DNA of 8,216 nucleotides, taken from NCBI GenBank assembly GCA_007131525.1, contig SLQK01000268.1, forward strand, positions 1-8,216. The letters are read 5' to 3'. Shown here piece after piece: positions 5,987-8,216 of the stretch. The stretch is from Nitriliruptoraceae bacterium (GTDB lineage Bacteria; Actinomycetota; Nitriliruptoria; Nitriliruptorales; Nitriliruptoraceae). How positions within the stretch are numbered: position 1 is the stretch's first letter; each line of letters opens with the position of its first letter. A model generated the notes under the pieces. It was not told the origin of the DNA and did not search any database. It was given only the letters and a program-made list of their open reading frames with translations. The position numbers and the translations under genes are program-made.

Positions 5987-8216
5987 GACCAGCTCCGTGT
6001 CGGGGTGTCGCCGGCGGCGGGTGGGCTCGTCCCGCTCGTCGACGTAGATCCGCTCCCCCACCTCGCCGTCGACGGCTTCGGGCCCGAAGGCGGACTTGAG
6101 CTCGCCGAACAGCCCCGGACGGCGCTCCACACGGTGGTCGTCGCCGAGCTGGTAGAGCCGCCGGCTGCCATCGGAGGCGACGACCTGGAGCTGGACCGGG
6201 ACGACGCCGGCGTGGCTGCTGAGCACCTCCTTGAGGCGACGAACGGCGTCGGCGGTGCACTGCTCCGCAGCGAAGGAGACGACCACCGGCGAGCCGAGCG
6301 CCTCGGAGAGGTCGGGCACGGCGACCTTGTTCGCCGTCATCTTCACGGCTTCGTCGCGCACCTCGAGGCGCCCGGTCACCACGAGCACCGCATCCTCGGT
6401 GAGCACCTCGTGGGCGGCACGGTAGGTGCCGGGCCAGAACACGACCTCGACCTGGCCCGTGAGGTCCTCGACGGTGGCCACCAGGTAGGTGTCGCCCTTG
6501 CGGGTGAACTTCTTGGTCAGCCCCGTCAGCACCCCGGCGATCACCACCGCTGCGCCGTCCTCCCGCTCCCGGAGGCTGGCGCAGGTGGCGTCGGCGTAGC
6601 TCTCGAGCACCTTCTCGGTGCCGAACAGCGGATGGTCCGAGACGTAGAGCCCGAGCATCTCCCGCTCGAACCGCAGCAGCTGCGCCTTGTCGTACTCGCC
6701 GTCGGGGATCTCCGGCGCGACCTCCAGGCCCAGCTCCTCCGCAGCCTGCGGATCGCCGCCCAGGCCGTCGAACAGCGAGAACTGACCGGCGGCTTCGGCC
6801 CGCTTGCGGGTCAGGGCGGCGTCGACGATGGCCTCGTAGGTCGCGAGCAGACCCTTGCGCGTGTGGCCCATGCGCGCGAAGGCACCGGCGAGGATCAGGC
6901 TCTCCAGCGTCTTCTTGTTCAGCACGCTGGCGTCGACCTTCGCGCAGAAGTCCACGAAGTCCTCGAACCGGCCCTTCGCGGTCCGCGCCTCCACGATCGA
7001 GGCGACGATCCCCTCCCCCACCCCGCGCACGGCCGACAGCCCGAACAGGACCTCCTCGCCCCGGGGGGTGAAGTCGCTCCCCGACTCGTTGACGTCGGGT
7101 GGGAGCACGGGGATGCCCATGCGCCGGCACTCGTTGAGGTAGAGCGGCTTGTTGTCCTTGTGGTTCTTCACGCTGGTCAAGAGCGCCGCCATGTACTCCA
7201 CCGGGTAGTGGGTCTTGAGCCAGGCGGTCTGGTAGCTGACCACGCCGTAGGCGACGGTGTGGGCCTTGTTGAACCCGTACTCGGCGAACTTCTCGATCAG
7301 GCCCCACAGCGTGACCATGAAGGCCTTGTCGTAGCCGTTGGCCACACCGCCGGAGATGAGCTGGTCCTTCTGCGCCTCCATCAGGTCGCGCTTCTTCTTG
7401 CCGACGGCCTTGCGCAGCGCATCGGCCTCCGCCATCGAGAACCCCGAGAGGTCCGTGGCGATGCGCATCACCTGTTCCTGGTAGACGATGACCCCGTGGG
7501 TCTCACCCAGGATCGGCTCGAGGTCGGGGTGGTCGAAGCTGACCTGTTCGAGCCCGTTCTTCCGGTCGGCGAAGGCGATGTGCATGTCCATGCCCAGCGG
7601 ACCGGGGCGGTACAGCGCGAGCAACGCCGAGATGTCCTCGAACCGGGTCGGCTTGAGCTTGCGGACCAGGGCCTGCATGCCGGTCGAGTCGAGCTGGAAC
7701 ACCCCGAGCGTGTAGCCGGTCCCGAGCATCCGGAAGGTCGCCTCGTCGTCCATCTCGCCCAGCAGCTCGGGATCGTCGAGGTCGACCTCCACCCCCCGGT
7801 TGGCGGCGATGTGCCGTTCCGCGTCGGAGATGACCGTGAGGTTGCGCAGGCCGAGGAAGTCCATCTTCAGCAGACCGATGTCCTCGGCCGCCCCCATCTC
7901 GTACTGGGTGACGATCTCCCCGTTGTCGGTGCGCAGCAGCGGCACGGTCTCGTGCAGCGGCTTCGCTCCGATCACGACCGCCGCGGCGTGGATGCCGTGC
8001 TGACGCTTCAGCCCCTCGAGCTTCTCGGCGGTCTCCAGCACCTCGCGGTAGGTGGGGTCCTCCCGGGCGGCGCGTAGCTCCGAGGACTTCTCGTAGGCCT
8101 CGGCCAGGGGCGACTCCTTGCCCTGGACGGCGGGCGGCATCATCTTGGCGAGGTCGTCACCGACCTTGAAGGGGTGGTCGAGCACCCGGGCGGCGTCGCG
8201 GATCGCCGACTTGGCC
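5975..8216 (-). CDS. dnaE: DNA polymerase III alpha subunit, C-terminal part (partial)
   Basis: This is the replicative polymerase catalytic subunit, cut by the right window edge; 746 residues are visible, counted from the first complete codon. The frame is open to the edge and the start lies outside. The PHP domain and the first two catalytic aspartates are therefore not seen. The third catalytic aspartate is present as Asp119 in LKMDFLGLR. Finger and palm-region motifs follow: LYRPGPL (201-207), VIVYQEQVMRI (242-252), GKKKRDLM (272-279) and GFNKAHTVAYGVVSYQTAWLK (314-334). A helix-hairpin-helix region (GLSAVRGVGEGI, 392-403) comes next, then the internal beta-clamp motif QFSLF (478-482; bases 6770-6784), an OB-fold (about 555-625) and a C-terminal domain ending in a basic tail. 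The intact clamp motif and full C-terminal domains favour the essential DnaE1 over the mutagenic DnaE2. The stop falls inside a 16-bp tandem repeat. Confidence 0.95.
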   Translation of the reverse strand, partial: AKSAIRDAARVLDHPFKVGDDLAKMMPPAVQGKESPLAEAYEKSSELRAAREDPTYREVLETAEKLEGLKRQHGIHAAAVVIGAKPLHETVPLLRTDNGEIVTQYEMGAAEDIGLLKMDFLGLRNLTVISDAERHIAANRGVEVDLDDPELLGEMDDEATFRMLGTGYTLGVFQLDSTGMQALVRKLKPTRFEDISALLALYRPGPLGMDMHIAFADRKNGLEQVSFDHPDLEPILGETHGVIVYQEQVMRIATDLSGFSMAEADALRKAVGKKKRDLMEAQKDQLISGGVANGYDKAFMVTLWGLIEKFAEYGFNKAHTVAYGVVSYQTAWLKTHYPVEYMAALLTSVKNHKDNKPLYLNECRRMGIPVLPPDVNESGSDFTPRGEEVLFGLSAVRGVGEGIVASIVEARTAKGRFEDFVDFCAKVDASVLNKKTLESLILAGAFARMGHTRKGLLATYEAIVDAALTRKRAEAAGQFSLFDGLGGDPQAAEELGLEVAPEIPDGEYDKAQLLRFEREMLGLYVSDHPLFGTEKVLESYADATCASLREREDGAAVVIAGVLTGLTKKFTRKGDTYLVATVEDLTGQVEVVFWPGTYRAAHEVLTEDAVLVVTGRLEVRDEAVKMTANKVAVPDLSEALGSPVVVSFAAEQCTADAVRRLKEVLSSHAGVVPVQLQVVASDGSRRLYQLGDDHRVERRPGLFGELKSAFGPEAVDGEVGERIYVDERDEPTRRRRHPDTELVGSR

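Noticed and set aside
5723..8077. A 784-codon open frame on the plus strand opposite dnaE
   Set aside because: It is antisense to a clearly conserved polymerase. Long stop-free antisense frames are expected in GC-rich coding DNA, and its translation shows no recognisable domain.
1..8216. CRISPR array, tRNA, rRNA, insertion sequence or prophage genes
   Set aside because: None was seen by reading both strands. The only repeats are the two short tandem tracts near the dnaE stop and the hairpin at 4055-4102.

Overview
This GC-rich window reads like a chromosomal segment of a high-GC actinobacterium. The strongest markers are a MihF-type integration host factor fused by overlap to guanylate kinase (an actinobacterial arrangement), a DUF222/13E12-type HNH protein (a family abundant in Actinobacteria), a perfect Gram-positive/actinobacterial LexA box, and a DnaE1-like polymerase. 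The lineage cannot be fixed from the sequence alone. An E. coli-type PyrE suggests it may not be a typical mycobacterium or streptomycete, and a deep-branching class is a guess.

Layout: (1) 47-1514, plus strand: a one-pass membrane protein of unknown function, with weak DUF3137-like resemblance, followed one base later by a LemA-family protein. (2) 1522-2456, minus strand: mihF and gmk, overlapping as GTGA. gmk converges on lemA with only 7 bases between the stops, so no rpoZ follows gmk here. (3) 2596-3974, plus strand: an NT5C-type HAD 5'-nucleotidase and an orotate phosphoribosyltransferase (pyrE), divergent from mihF-gmk. (4) 3975-4107: a convergent intergenic gap with a perfect 19-bp hairpin. 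(5) 4108-5805, minus strand: the DUF222/HNH protein. A consensus-like promoter predicts a leaderless mRNA, and a perfect LexA operator lies over its -10 box. (6) 5806-5974: that promoter region plus two small tandem repeats, one of which duplicates the last 16 bases of dnaE including its stop. (7) 5975 to the right edge, minus strand: the C-terminal 746 residues of the replicative DNA polymerase III alpha subunit; its 5' part lies outside the window.

The centre (gmk, NT5C nucleotidase, pyrE) is a nucleotide-metabolism cluster with a nucleoid protein. The right side pairs the replicative polymerase with a predicted DNA-damage-inducible HNH protein. I see no tRNA, rRNA, CRISPR array, insertion sequence or prophage. 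Most of the window is ordinary housekeeping DNA. The best candidate for unusual biology is the SOS operator and leaderless promoter in front of the HNH gene.
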